Shown piece by piece: positions 5,928 through 12,575 of a DNA stretch of 21,840 nt. Position 1 is the stretch's first letter. Each line of letters starts with the position of its first letter. Position numbers and translations under genes: made by a program. The notes under the pieces are model-generated. The model did no database searches. It had not been told where the DNA came from and worked only from the letters and a program-made list of their open reading frames with translations. This stretch comes from CAYONP01 sp964405335 (GTDB taxonomy: Bacteria; Armatimonadota; UBA10988), in contig CAYONP010000093.1 of the NCBI GenBank assembly GCA_964405335.1, forward strand, positions 1 to 21,840, given 5' to 3'.

Positions 5928-7370
5928 ATGCCCAAGATTGCCATGATCGGCGCCGGCAGCATCGTCTTCACCAAGACGCTGCTCAACGACATGCTGGCCA
6001 CGCCGGCGACGGCCGACGCCGAGTATGCCCTGATGGCGCCGACCGAGCCGAAACTGCGCCGGATGGAGGCGTTCGCCCAGCGGATGGTGCGCGAGAACGG
6101 ACTCGGCGCGCAGGTGTGGGCGACCACCGACCGCCGCGAGGCCATCCGCGACGCGGACTACGTCGTCTGCATGGTCCAGGTCGGTGGCCTCGAGGCGTTC
6201 GGCTACGACTACGAGATCCCGCTCAAGCATGGCGTCGACCAGTGCATCGCCGACACGCTGGGGCCCGGCGGCGTGATGCGTGGACTGCGCAGCATTCCCG
6301 TCCTGGCCGACATGGCCCGCGACATGGACGAGCTGGCCCGGCCCGGCGCGCTGTTGCTCAACTACACCAACCCGATGGCCGCCTGCTGCTACGCCCTCGG
6401 CCGCGTCTCGCCGGTGCCCTACATCGGCCTGTGCCACGGCGTGCAGACCACGCTCGACCTGATCGCCGGCTATGTCGGCGTGCCGAAGAGCGAAATCGAC
6501 TTCCTCAGCGCGGGGATCAACCACATGGGGTGGTTCCTCAAGCTCGAGCACCAGGGCCGCGACCTCTACCCGCTCTTCCGCCAGCTCTGCGAGCGGCCCG
6601 AATACTACGTCAACGAGAAGGTGCGCATCGAGGTGATGCGCCATTTCGGTTACTTCATGACCGAGAGCACCGGCCACCTGTCCGAGTATGTGCCCTGGTT
6701 CCGCAGCAGCCGGCGCGGGCTCGAGACCTACTGCGACGAGCCGGCGTTCGGGGGCGAGTCGGGCGCCTACTACAAGTGGTCCTCGGTCGTCGCGGCGAAG
6801 TATGCCGAGACCGACGCGCTGCAGTTCGAGTCGCCGGCGCTCGAGCCGCGCAGCGCCGAGTACTGCTCGTACATCCTCGAGGCGCGGCAGACCGGCGTGC
6901 CGTTCCGGCTGCAGGGCAACGTCAAGAACGAGGGCTACATCGACAACCTGCCGGCCGGCTGCTGTGTCGAGGTGCCCTGTTACGTCGACCGCGAGGGGCT
7001 GCACCCGCTGCGTGTCGGTGCGCTGCCGCCGCAATGCGCCGCGCTGTGCCAAAGCAATGTCTCGGTGCAGACGCTGATCGTCGAGTCGAGCCTCACCGGC
7101 GATCCCGAGCTGGCCATGTGCGCGATGGCGATGGACCCGCTCACCTCGGCCTGCTGCACGCTGGCCGAGATCCGCGAGATGGCGGCCGAGCTGATCGAGG
7201 CCGAGCGCCGCTGGCTGCCGCAGTTCGAGGGCCGGCGCCTGCGCGCGACGCCGACGATCAGCATCCCGGCGGGCACCCAGGGCGTCGAGGTTCCGCTCGA
7301 CCCGGCGCTGGCGATCGGGCAACGTTTCTCGACGCTGATCACGCAGGGGACGGAGCAGGCGGCGGGGTAG
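5928..7370 (+). CDS. Glycoside hydrolase family 4 protein, α-galactosidase/α-galacturonidase-like
   Basis: The 480-aa enzyme matches the GH4 fold, which cleaves α- (or 6-phospho-) glycosides by an NAD+- and Mn2+-dependent redox mechanism in the cytoplasm. Seen here: an N-terminal Rossmann start KIAMIGAGSIVFTK (residues 3-16), LGPGG at 111-115, LNYTNPM at 144-150, the metal-site Cys169 in G-L-C-H-G-V-Q, the metal-site His199 in G-I-N-H-M, and YFMTES plus H-L-S-E-Y at 242-254. The closing GYIDNLPAGCCVEVPC and SNVSVQTLIVE closely resemble E. coli MelA. Length is normal. The LMDIDP segment that usually follows β-strand 2 and binds the NAD ribose reads L-M-A-P-T-E-P (residues 35-41) instead. The start has GGAGG 7 nt upstream. 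No phosphotransferase genes lie nearby, so an unphosphorylated galactoside or galacturonide substrate is more likely, but this is inference. Confidence 0.85.
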   Translation: MPKIAMIGAGSIVFTKTLLNDMLATPATADAEYALMAPTEPKLRRMEAFAQRMVRENGLGAQVWATTDRREAIRDADYVVCMVQVGGLEAFGYDYEIPLKHGVDQCIADTLGPGGVMRGLRSIPVLADMARDMDELARPGALLLNYTNPMAACCYALGRVSPVPYIGLCHGVQTTLDLIAGYVGVPKSEIDFLSAGINHMGWFLKLEHQGRDLYPLFRQLCERPEYYVNEKVRIEVMRHFGYFMTESTGHLSEYVPWFRSSRRGLETYCDEPAFGGESGAYYKWSSVVAAKYAETDALQFESPALEPRSAEYCSYILEARQTGVPFRLQGNVKNEGYIDNLPAGCCVEVPCYVDREGLHPLRVGALPPQCAALCQSNVSVQTLIVESSLTGDPELAMCAMAMDPLTSACCTLAEIREMAAELIEAERRWLPQFEGRRLRATPTISIPAGTQGVEVPLDPALAIGQRFSTLITQGTEQAAG

Positions 7371-7395
7371 GGTGGCGTCCAAGGTGGGTGGGGCC

Positions 7396-7495
7396 GTTCA
7401 ACCCCGGGGTCGGATGCGGGTTTGGTGCGCACGAAACCCGCTTGTGGGGCGGGTTTGGTTGAACGCAGCCACCGGTGGAGACCGGGAGCGGGAGA
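7396..7495. repeat. Degenerate array unit upstream of the transposase
   Basis: This stretch carries TGGTGCGCACGAAACCCGC and GGGCGGGTTTGGTTG, shared with the array downstream of the transposase, and a GCAGCC-x-GGGAGCGGGAG section that resembles a decayed third hairpin. GTTCAACC (7396-7403) and GGTTGAAC (7457-7464) form an inverted pair around it. The RAYT gene is thus bracketed by the same repeat family on both sides. Confidence 0.75.
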
Positions 7496-7503
7496 AGTCG
7501 GCC

Positions 7504-7917
7504 GTGGCGCACACCGAGACACGGATTTACGTGCATCTCGTCTGGGCGACGAAGGACCGGCTGCCCTGGTTGGTCGGGCGGCGCGAGGCGGCGGTGCAGG
7601 CGTGCATTCGGTCCGAGTCGATGGCGCTCGGCGCCGAGGTGGTGGCGTTGAACGGTATCGCCGACCATGTGCATCTCCTGGTCAGGCTGCCGGCGACGCT
7701 ATCCGTGGCCGCGCTGGCCAAGCAGGTCAAGGGCTCTTCGGCGCACCCGGTCAACCATGAGCTACCAGCCGAAGCGCCACTTGGCTGGCAGCGAGGTTAC
7801 GGGGCATTCAGCGTCTCCGACAGCGCGCTTGTCGATGTCCGGCGTTACATCGAGCGGCAGAAGGAGCGACACGCGGCGGGACGGCTGGACCAGTCGATGG
7901 AGATCGCCCCGGATTGA
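7504..7917 (+). CDS. REP-associated tyrosine transposase (RAYT, Y1/HUH family)
   Basis: The 137-aa protein belongs to the IS200/TnpA_REP type of single-strand DNA transposases. It starts with a typical AHTETRIYVHLVWATKDRLP, carries the HUH metal motif in D-H-V-H-L-L-V (His55, His57), and has the likely catalytic Tyr115 in R-R-Y-I-E-R-Q-K-E-R-H, preceded by the family's GYGAFSVSDS. All key residues are present and the length is normal, so it may be active. GTG 7504 is chosen because the homologous N-terminus begins there and GGGAG lies upstream; earlier in-frame ATGs lie within repeat DNA. The stop codon (7915-7917) lies inside the first downstream repeat, in the C-C-C-C-G-G-A-T-T-G-A-A segment. 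RAYTs are usually single-copy genes that mobilise flanking REP palindromes, as expected from the array beside it. Confidence 0.9.
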   Translation: MAHTETRIYVHLVWATKDRLPWLVGRREAAVQACIRSESMALGAEVVALNGIADHVHLLVRLPATLSVAALAKQVKGSSAHPVNHELPAEAPLGWQRGYGAFSVSDSALVDVRRYIERQKERHAAGRLDQSMEIAPD

Positions 7918-8731
7918 AGTCCGGGTCTGGTGCGCACGAAACCCGCCCCTTGGGCGGGTTTCGTTGGCTGCAGCCCCCGATGTCAATCGGGGGCGGGAGC
8001 GTGTCAGGGCGGTCGAGCCCCGGATTGAAGTCCGGGGCTGGTGCGTACGAAACCCGCCCATGGGCGGGTTTGGTTGGCTGCAGCCCCCGATGTCAATCGG
8101 GGGCGGGAGCGTGTCAGGGCGGTCGAGCCCCGGATTGAANNNNNNNNNNNNNNNNNNNNNNNNNNNNNNNNNNNNNNNNNNNNNNNNNNNNNNNNNNNNN
8201 NNNNNNNNNNNNNNNNNNNNNNNNNNNNNNNNNNNNNNNTGGGCGGGTTTGGTTGGCTGCAGCCCCCGATTTCAATCGGGGGCGGGAGCGTGTCAGGGCG
8301 GTCGAGCCCCGGATTGAAATCCGGGTCTGGTGCGCACAAAACCCGCCCATGGGCGGGTTTGGTTGGTTGCAGCCCCCGATTTCAATCGGGGGCGGGAGCG
8401 TGGCGGGGCGGTGGAGCCCCGGATTGAAATCCAGGTCTACGGCGCACCAAACCCGCCCCTTGGGCGGGTTTGGTTGGCTGCAGCCCCCGATTTCAATCGG
8501 GGGCGGGAGCGTGTCAGGGCGGTCGAGCCCCGGATTGAAATCCGGGTCTGGTGCGCACAAAACCCGCCCATGGGCGGGTTTGGTTGGTTGCAGCCCCCGA
8601 TTTCAATCGGGGGCGGGAGCGTGGCGGGGCGGTGGAGCCCCGGATTGAAATCCAGGTCTACGGCGCACCAAACCCGCCCCTTGGGCGGGTTTGGTTGGCT
8701 GCAGCCCCCGATTTCAATCGGGGGCGGGAGC
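7907..8731. repeat. Tandem palindromic array (BIME-like), units of 110-111 bp
   Basis: Units begin with CCCCGGATTGAA at 7907, 8018, 8128, 8307, 8417, 8528 and 8638. Each holds three palindromes: P1 (CCCGGAT-TGA-AATCCGGG), P2 (AAACCCGCCC-AT-GGGCGGGTTT, middle variable) and P3 (GCCCCCGATT-TC-AATCGGGGGC). P1 and P3 share a GATTTCAATC-like core in opposite orientation, as in bacterial interspersed mosaic elements. From 8307 on, alternate units differ, giving a 221-bp dimer repeated nearly perfectly (8307-8527, then 8528-8731). There is no unique spacer between units and no gene. The array is interrupted by an N gap. Confidence 0.95.
8140..8239. other. Assembly gap of 100 N inside the repeat array
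   Basis: Exactly 100 unknown bases. The left flank stops 12 nt into a unit and the right flank resumes about 43 nt into a unit, so the true gap should be about 31 bp plus a whole number of 110-111-bp units. The value 100 therefore does not fit and is a placeholder. Confidence 0.9.
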
Positions 8732-8836
8732 AATGTGCGCGTAGTCCACCGCCGATTGCCGTGACCCCTTGCTTCCACGCCCCCAATGCGTTATCCCTGG
8801 AATCGCGCCCGGCCCGAGGCGCTACCGGAGATTCGC

Positions 8837-9751
8837 ATGTCTGTGACCAGCCGTCTGTCGCGCCGTGAGGTGATCGGCGGGGCCTCCAGTCTGGCCCTTG
8901 GCGGCGTGCTGAGCCAGGCCGCGCTGGCCGCCCAGGGACGAGCGAAGGTCGTCATCGTCAGCAGTGATGACGTGATCGATCGTGGCCGGCCGGTCAACGC
9001 CGGCGCCCTCCGCCGCATGGTTGAGCGCGGTGTCACCGCGCTGTCGGGCAAGCGCGACGTGGTCGAGGCCTGGCAGACCTACATCCGCGCCGGCGACCGC
9101 GTGGCGCTGGTCGACTCGGGCACCTGGCTGCTCAACGTGCCCGAGGTGGTGGTCGAAATCGCCCGCGGGATCAAGATGGCCGGGCCGCGCTCGTGCACCG
9201 TCACCTACTGCGCACTCGAGGAACGGCACCAGGACCACCTGGCCGCCATCCGCAACGGGATCGTCGGCGTCGGGCTCAACCGCGACTCGATGGACGGCGG
9301 GATCTACACCATCCCGGGCCGGTTCGACCGCCACAACTTCGACACGATTGTCATGACACCGACCCTCAAGAGCCACACCATCGCGGGCATGAGCGGCGTG
9401 GTCAAGCACTTCGCCACGATGTCGAAAACTCACGTGCGCGAGTATCACGCCAACGCCATGGAGACCGCCGGCAAGGCGATTGCCGACGAGTTCATGACCG
9501 TCCGCAAGCTGCTCATCGTCGACGCCCTGCGGCTCGGCAAGGTGACCGAGGGCCCGCAGTTCTGGGCCAAAACCCTGATCTTCGGCACCGACCCGGTGGC
9601 CACCGACGTGATCGCGCTCGAGTTCTTCCTCCGCCACTGCGAAACGCACGGCCGCATCCCGCCCGACCGGCACCGCACCTTGGCCGGCACTCGCTATCGC
9701 GCCGGCATCGCCGAACGGAACCGGATCGACGTGCAGGAGTTGCGGGTCTGA
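8837..9751 (+). CDS. DUF362-family protein with Tat-type leader
   Basis: The 304-aa protein has a twin-arginine leader: S-R-R-E-V-I at residues 8-13, a hydrophobic stretch GGASSLALGGVL, and A-L-A-A before a probable cleavage site near 32. This suggests export of a folded, perhaps cofactor-bearing protein. The mature part matches DUF362: VVEIARGIKMAG, then TPTLKSHTIAGMSGVVKHF near 174-192 (family pattern P-x-L-K-x-H-x-x-x-G-x-x-x-x-x-K), then LIVDAL and EGPQF, and finally GTDPVATDVIALEF near 250-265. DUF362 members are often linked to iron-sulfur proteins, but no ferredoxin Cys motif is seen here. The reaction is unknown. The start at 8837 has GGAG 6 nt upstream; the ATG at 8786 has no such support. 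The stop TGA overlaps the start of the next gene, so the two are probably translated together. Confidence 0.8.
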   Translation: MSVTSRLSRREVIGGASSLALGGVLSQAALAAQGRAKVVIVSSDDVIDRGRPVNAGALRRMVERGVTALSGKRDVVEAWQTYIRAGDRVALVDSGTWLLNVPEVVVEIARGIKMAGPRSCTVTYCALEERHQDHLAAIRNGIVGVGLNRDSMDGGIYTIPGRFDRHNFDTIVMTPTLKSHTIAGMSGVVKHFATMSKTHVREYHANAMETAGKAIADEFMTVRKLLIVDALRLGKVTEGPQFWAKTLIFGTDPVATDVIALEFFLRHCETHGRIPPDRHRTLAGTRYRAGIAERNRIDVQELRV

Positions 9752-10710
9752 AACGACTGCTGACAGTCGCGCTGCTGCTTGCCGGCTGCGCCAAGCCCGC
9801 GCCGACGCCGCCGGCCGCCGTGCTGCCGCCGGTAACCTCGCCGCCACCGCCCGCCGCGCCGGCCAGCCTCGACGCGCCACCTGAACTGAGCATCTCGGCC
9901 GACGGCTGGCGCCTGCAGCCCGACGCGCAGCACCTCGCCGGCGACCAAATCTACGACTACATGAACGGCGAGGGCGAGATCCCCGTCGCCTGCGGATATC
10001 GCGCGTTGCACGTTTACCAGCTCCTTCATACGAGCGGACTGGGCGCGAAGCTCGAGCTGTATGACCAGGGCGAGTCGAGCAACGCCTTCGGGCTCTACAG
10101 CCAGTGGCGGACGGCCGACGACCGGATCGAGAAGCTGACTCACCGCGCCCGGCTGGCGCCCGAGCAGATCATCTTCTGGCGGGGCAAGTTCACCGCCCGA
10201 CTGCTCGCCGAGCCGCCTGAGCAGGGCACGCTCGAACTGCTCCGCCCGCTGGCCGAGGACCTCAACGATCAGCTCCCCGGCCCCGGCAGCCTGCCCGACC
10301 TGCTGCGCTACCTGCCGGCCGACGGGCGCGTCGACAACAGCGCCGGTTTCTTTCACGGCAAGTTCGCGCTTGATGTCTGGTGGTTCCAGGAGCAGGACCA
10401 CCTGCGGCTCAGCCCGCGGACGAACGTCGTCCATGCCGATTATGTCGGCAAGGAGTTGGTGCTGATCGTCGAGTACCCCTCCGCCGCGGTGGCCGAGCAG
10501 GTGCTGGCCGCCTGGGCCGAGAGCTTCGCCGCCAGAAACATCGACGGCGGCTGGCTGGCTGACGACAGCCTCGGTCAGATGGCGGCCACGGCGGTCGGCG
10601 CCCGCCTGGGCCTGGTCCTTTACGCGGCCGACGAACCGTCGGCGCGGGCGATGCTGGCGCGCCTGAACGAGTCGCTCAGCGCGCCGGGGGTGGCGTGGGT
10701 GGAGGGGTGA
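9748..10710 (+). CDS. Lipoprotein, DUF6599-like, apparent CTG start
   Basis: The 320-aa protein has a textbook lipoprotein signal: K-R-L-L-T-V-A-L-L-L-A-G-C, lipobox L-A-G-C with the lipidated Cys at residue 14, followed by a Pro/Ala-rich tether (15-45). The folded part opens with ADGWRLQPDAQHL, then QIYDYMNGEGEIPVACGYRA and LELYDQGESSNAFGLYSQW, which I associate with the DUF6599 family (a Y-x-x-G-x-A/G-E motif and an A-F-G-L-Y/F motif). The function is unknown. No ATG, GTG or TTG lies near the signal peptide in this frame; CTG at 9748 sits 8 nt after AGGAG and overlaps the upstream TGA as CTGA, as ATGA overlaps do. I therefore take CTG as the start. It forms an operon with the DUF362 gene; both proteins are predicted to be outside the cytoplasm and may act together. 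Confidence 0.75.
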   Translation: MKRLLTVALLLAGCAKPAPTPPAAVLPPVTSPPPPAAPASLDAPPELSISADGWRLQPDAQHLAGDQIYDYMNGEGEIPVACGYRALHVYQLLHTSGLGAKLELYDQGESSNAFGLYSQWRTADDRIEKLTHRARLAPEQIIFWRGKFTARLLAEPPEQGTLELLRPLAEDLNDQLPGPGSLPDLLRYLPADGRVDNSAGFFHGKFALDVWWFQEQDHLRLSPRTNVVHADYVGKELVLIVEYPSAAVAEQVLAAWAESFAARNIDGGWLADDSLGQMAATAVGARLGLVLYAADEPSARAMLARLNESLSAPGVAWVEG

Positions 10711-10752
10711 GGTGGGGCGCAACCTCCGCGGCGGATGCAGCCGACTCGAGTC

Positions 10753-10857
10753 GTAGGGTCCGCACAGCGGACCAAGTCCACATGCTCGCCGGCCGTGGTC
10801 TGCCCGTCGGGCCGCGCTCACATGCTCGCCGGCCGTGGTCCGCGGTGCGGACCCTAC
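10753..10857. repeat. Inverted pair of GTAG-type REP elements, long form
   Basis: The left end is GTAG followed by GGTCCGC-ACA-GCGGACC (perfect 7-bp stem); the right end is GGTCCGC-GGT-GCGGACC followed by CTAC. GTAG plus a hairpin is the classic layout of REP sequences acted on by RAYTs. The middle contains CACATGCTCGCCGGCCGTGG twice, a 40-bp internal duplication absent from the neighbour at 10877-10941. Confidence 0.8.
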
Positions 10858-10876
10858 AGGCCGGGGCCACTGAGTC

Positions 10877-10941
10877 GTAGGGTCCGCACAGCGGACCAAG
10901 TCCACATGCTCGCCGGCCGTGGTCCGCGGTGCGGACCCTAC
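10877..10941. repeat. Inverted pair of GTAG-type REP elements, short form
   Basis: A 65-bp copy of the element at 10753-10857 with a single middle segment. The two copies are in direct orientation 19 bp apart, forming a small cluster between the lipoprotein gene and the tRNA. Confidence 0.8.
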
Positions 10942-10983
10942 AGGCCGGAGGCCGTCTGGCAGCCGACCCGGGCGATCACCTGC

Positions 10984-11012
10984 TTGACATCCCCCCTGTG
11001 CGGTGGTAGATT
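10984..11012 (+). promoter_or_regulatory. Sigma70-type promoter for tRNA-Ala
   Basis: A perfect TTGACA (10984-10989), 17-nt spacer and TAGATT (11007-11012). The expected transcription start is near 11019, 7 nt before the tRNA. No T-rich terminator follows the tRNA before the next gene, so transcripts may continue into the membrane-protein genes. Confidence 0.75.
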
Positions 11013-11025
11013 CGCCCTTCTCCGC

Positions 11026-11098
11026 GGGGCCGTAGCTCAGCTGGGAGAGCGCCTGAATGGCATTCAGGAGGTCAGGGGTTCGATCCCCCTCGGCTCCA
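11026..11098 (+). tRNA. tRNA-Ala (anticodon GGC)
   Basis: All four stems can be drawn. The acceptor pairs GGGGCCG with CGGCTCC (one G-U), with discriminator A. The D arm contains GCTCAGCTGGGAGAGC. The anticodon stem CCTGA/TCAGG encloses ATGGCAT with anticodon GGC at 11059-11061. The T arm is GGGGTTCGATCCCCC-like. The length is 73 nt and the CCA end is not encoded. It reads GCC (and GCT) alanine codons, fitting the GC-rich codon use of the window. Confidence 0.95.
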
Positions 11099-11120
11099 TC
11101 CCCCCGCTCCAGGTGACGCC

Positions 11121-11762
11121 GTGGCCGAGCTCAGCCAGCCGCCGGCCGAGACGACCGCCGATCCTCGCGACCGCGTGGCGTTCCTCATCTCCGGCGCCGC
11201 CAGTCCTTATGTCGTGCTCCCGCTGTTTATCCTGCTGATGACCGCCGAATGGGCACCCGGCTGGCGCGAGGCGGTGCTCTGGGCGGCCGTCGGCAGCGCC
11301 TGCGTGGTCGGCCTGCCGCTGGGTTACATCGCTATCGGCGTGCGGCGCGGGCGGCTGACCGACATCCATGTGCAACTGCGCGAGCAGCGCGGCGGGCCGT
11401 TTCTCGCGGCGTTGTTCGGCGCGGCGCTGGCCGGGCTGGGGTTGCACCTGCTCGGCGCGCCCGACGCGTTGGTGCTGGCGGCCGCGGCGGTGGTGCTCAA
11501 CGGCGCGGTGTTCGCGCTGATCACGCGGCGGTGGAAGATCTCGATGCACCCCTCGGTCTTGGCCGCCTGCGCCGTGCTGGCGGGGCGGACCGTGGCCGCC
11601 GGCTGGTTTGTGCTGCTGGCCGCGGTGCCGCTGGTGATCTGGGCGCGGGTCCGGCGCGGGCGGCACAACTGGGCCCAGGGCGCGGTGGCCAGTCTGCTGG
11701 CGGTGCTGCTGACCGCCGGACTGCTGGAGGGTTGGTTGGCCTGGTTGGGAGAGAGGCCCTGA
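11121..11762 (+). CDS. PAP2-like integral membrane protein
   Basis: The 213-aa protein has about six hydrophobic segments (for example PYVVLPLFILLM near 29-40, WAAVGSACVVGLPLGYIAIG near 54-73, FLAALFGAALAGLGLHLLGA, LVLAAAAVVLNGAVFAL). Two polar segments between helices, W-K-I-S-M-H near 138-143 and R-V-R-R-G-R-H-N-W-A-Q near 177-187, resemble the degenerate P-S-G-H and S-R-x5-H-x3-D regions of membrane PAP2 (phosphatidic acid phosphatase-type) proteins; Gln stands where the Asp is usually found. The loop RRGRLTDIHVQLREQR is also typical of this subgroup. Lipid-phosphate phosphatase activity is therefore uncertain. GTG 11121 is preceded by AGGTGA. It lies 22 nt after the tRNA and its TGA overlaps the next ATG by one base, so it is probably co-translated with the TSUP gene. 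Confidence 0.6.
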   Translation: MAELSQPPAETTADPRDRVAFLISGAASPYVVLPLFILLMTAEWAPGWREAVLWAAVGSACVVGLPLGYIAIGVRRGRLTDIHVQLREQRGGPFLAALFGAALAGLGLHLLGAPDALVLAAAAVVLNGAVFALITRRWKISMHPSVLAACAVLAGRTVAAGWFVLLAAVPLVIWARVRRGRHNWAQGAVASLLAVLLTAGLLEGWLAWLGERP

Positions 11763-12187
11763 TGGACTGGATCTGGTGGCTGAAGTGCCTGACCGTCGGC
11801 GCCGCCGGCGGCTTCATCGGCGGATTGCTCGGCGTCGGCGGCGGGATCATCATGGTCCCCCTGCTGGTCTATCTGATGAAGCTCGAAATCCTCGACGCCA
11901 AGGCGATCAGCCTGGCGATCATCATCATCGTCGCGGTCAGCGGCACGGCGAAGCACCAGAGCATGGGCCTGCTGGCCGGACGCTGGCCGATGATCCTAGC
12001 TGCCGGCATCGCCGCCGCGCTGTGCGGCGTGGCCGGCGCGGCGCTGAGCACCAAGGTGCCGCGCGAGCTGCTGCGCCAGGCTTTTGCCGTGCTGATGATC
12101 CTGACCGCCCTCAACCTGCTGCGGCCGAGCAGACCGGCCGCGCCGGCGCCGGCGGTCGAGACGAGCGAACCTGCGCCGGCGCGGTGA
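11762..12187 (+). CDS. Half-size TSUP (TauE/SafE-type) membrane transporter protein
   Basis: The 141-aa protein carries the TSUP hallmark AAGGFIGGLLGVGGGIIMVP (residues 15-34) in the first helix. It continues with about four membrane segments (LLVYLM; AISLAIIIIVAVSGTA; WPMILAAGIAAALCGVAGAAL; AFAVLMILTALNLL) and ends in a Pro/Ala-rich tail. TSUP proteins export sulfite, sulfoacetate or other organic anions and normally have two such repeats in about 250 residues; only one is here, so it may act as a homodimer. The substrate cannot be told. The ATG shares one base with the stop of the PAP2-like gene (TGATG), indicating coupling. There is no sign of a frameshift, because the stop follows a normal-looking C-terminal tail. 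Confidence 0.75.
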   Translation: MDWIWWLKCLTVGAAGGFIGGLLGVGGGIIMVPLLVYLMKLEILDAKAISLAIIIIVAVSGTAKHQSMGLLAGRWPMILAAGIAAALCGVAGAALSTKVPRELLRQAFAVLMILTALNLLRPSRPAAPAPAVETSEPAPAR

Positions 12188-12575
12188 ATCCGGCCTTACC
12201 CCACGGCGCCGGGGCCTTACAGTGAGTCCGTCGGTAGGGTAACCGAGGATACACATGGCCCGCCACGTCGCCACCCGCTCGACGTGGGTGTTGCTCGCTC
12301 CGCCCGCCTGCACCGGCGGCGAGAGCCCGCCTTTTGAGCGCGCGCACGAGCAGCGCCGGTGCCGCCATGCCTCGGCGGGCGGTGCGCGTTTCCCATACCT
12401 CGAGCGGTTCCGGGTTGATTCGTATCGCTTCCGGGAATACCAGCGGGCGGCGGAACGTCCGGCGGTACTGGGCGCTCTGCAGATGGTCGACGGCCACGGC
12501 GGCATCGGCCACGTTGGGATGAGCAGGTTGGGCCGCGTGTCGCGGTAAACGGCACGCTGGAGGGGAGGCAACCGC
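12188..12575. other. Intergenic stretch before the giant gene pair
   Basis: This 388-bp stretch has no confidently assigned gene. It contains one small possible reading frame (12255-12548) with its own ribosome site, listed separately, and a short GC-rich inverted section just after the TSUP stop. No clear promoter for the giant genes was found by eye. Confidence 0.6.
12255..12548 (+). CDS. Possible small protein of 97 aa, unrecognised
   Basis: The ATG at 12255 is preceded by GAGG with a 6-nt spacer, and most third codon positions are G or C, as in neighbouring genes. The product has no signal peptide or membrane segment; it is Arg/His-rich at first and then has an aromatic-rich part (FPYLERFRVDSYRFREYQRA, residues 48-67). 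The opposite strand is also open in other frames, which is common in GC-rich DNA, so this may be chance or a decayed gene. It ends 27 nt before the ATG of the 1552-aa gene, close enough for a leader cistron of that operon. I do not recognise it. Confidence 0.3.
   Translation: MARHVATRSTWVLLAPPACTGGESPPFERAHEQRRCRHASAGGARFPYLERFRVDSYRFREYQRAAERPAVLGALQMVDGHGGIGHVGMSRLGRVSR

Larger units (their letters stand above)
10711..11025. other. Intergenic region with REP pairs and a tRNA promoter
   Basis: This 315-bp stretch holds no supportable protein gene. Its contents are the two inverted REP pairs (10753-10941) and the tRNA promoter (10984-11012). The rest shows nothing recognisable. Confidence 0.8.

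Noticed and set aside
7907..8731. CRISPR array
   Set aside because: The units are contiguous palindromic repeats with no unique spacers of constant length, and no cas genes are present.
7914..8764. Open frames on both strands running through the repeat array
   Set aside because: They translate the 110-111-bp repeats and even the N gap; unit length is not a multiple of 3, so the repeated peptides come from different frames.
11026..11098. tRNA as an integration (att) site for an island
   Set aside because: No second copy of the tRNA 3' end and no integrase gene are in the window.
10735..11238. Plus-strand open frame over the REP cluster and tRNA
   Set aside because: It crosses the tRNA gene and yields the typical peptide VAQLGERLNGIQEVRGSIPL made by translating a tRNA.
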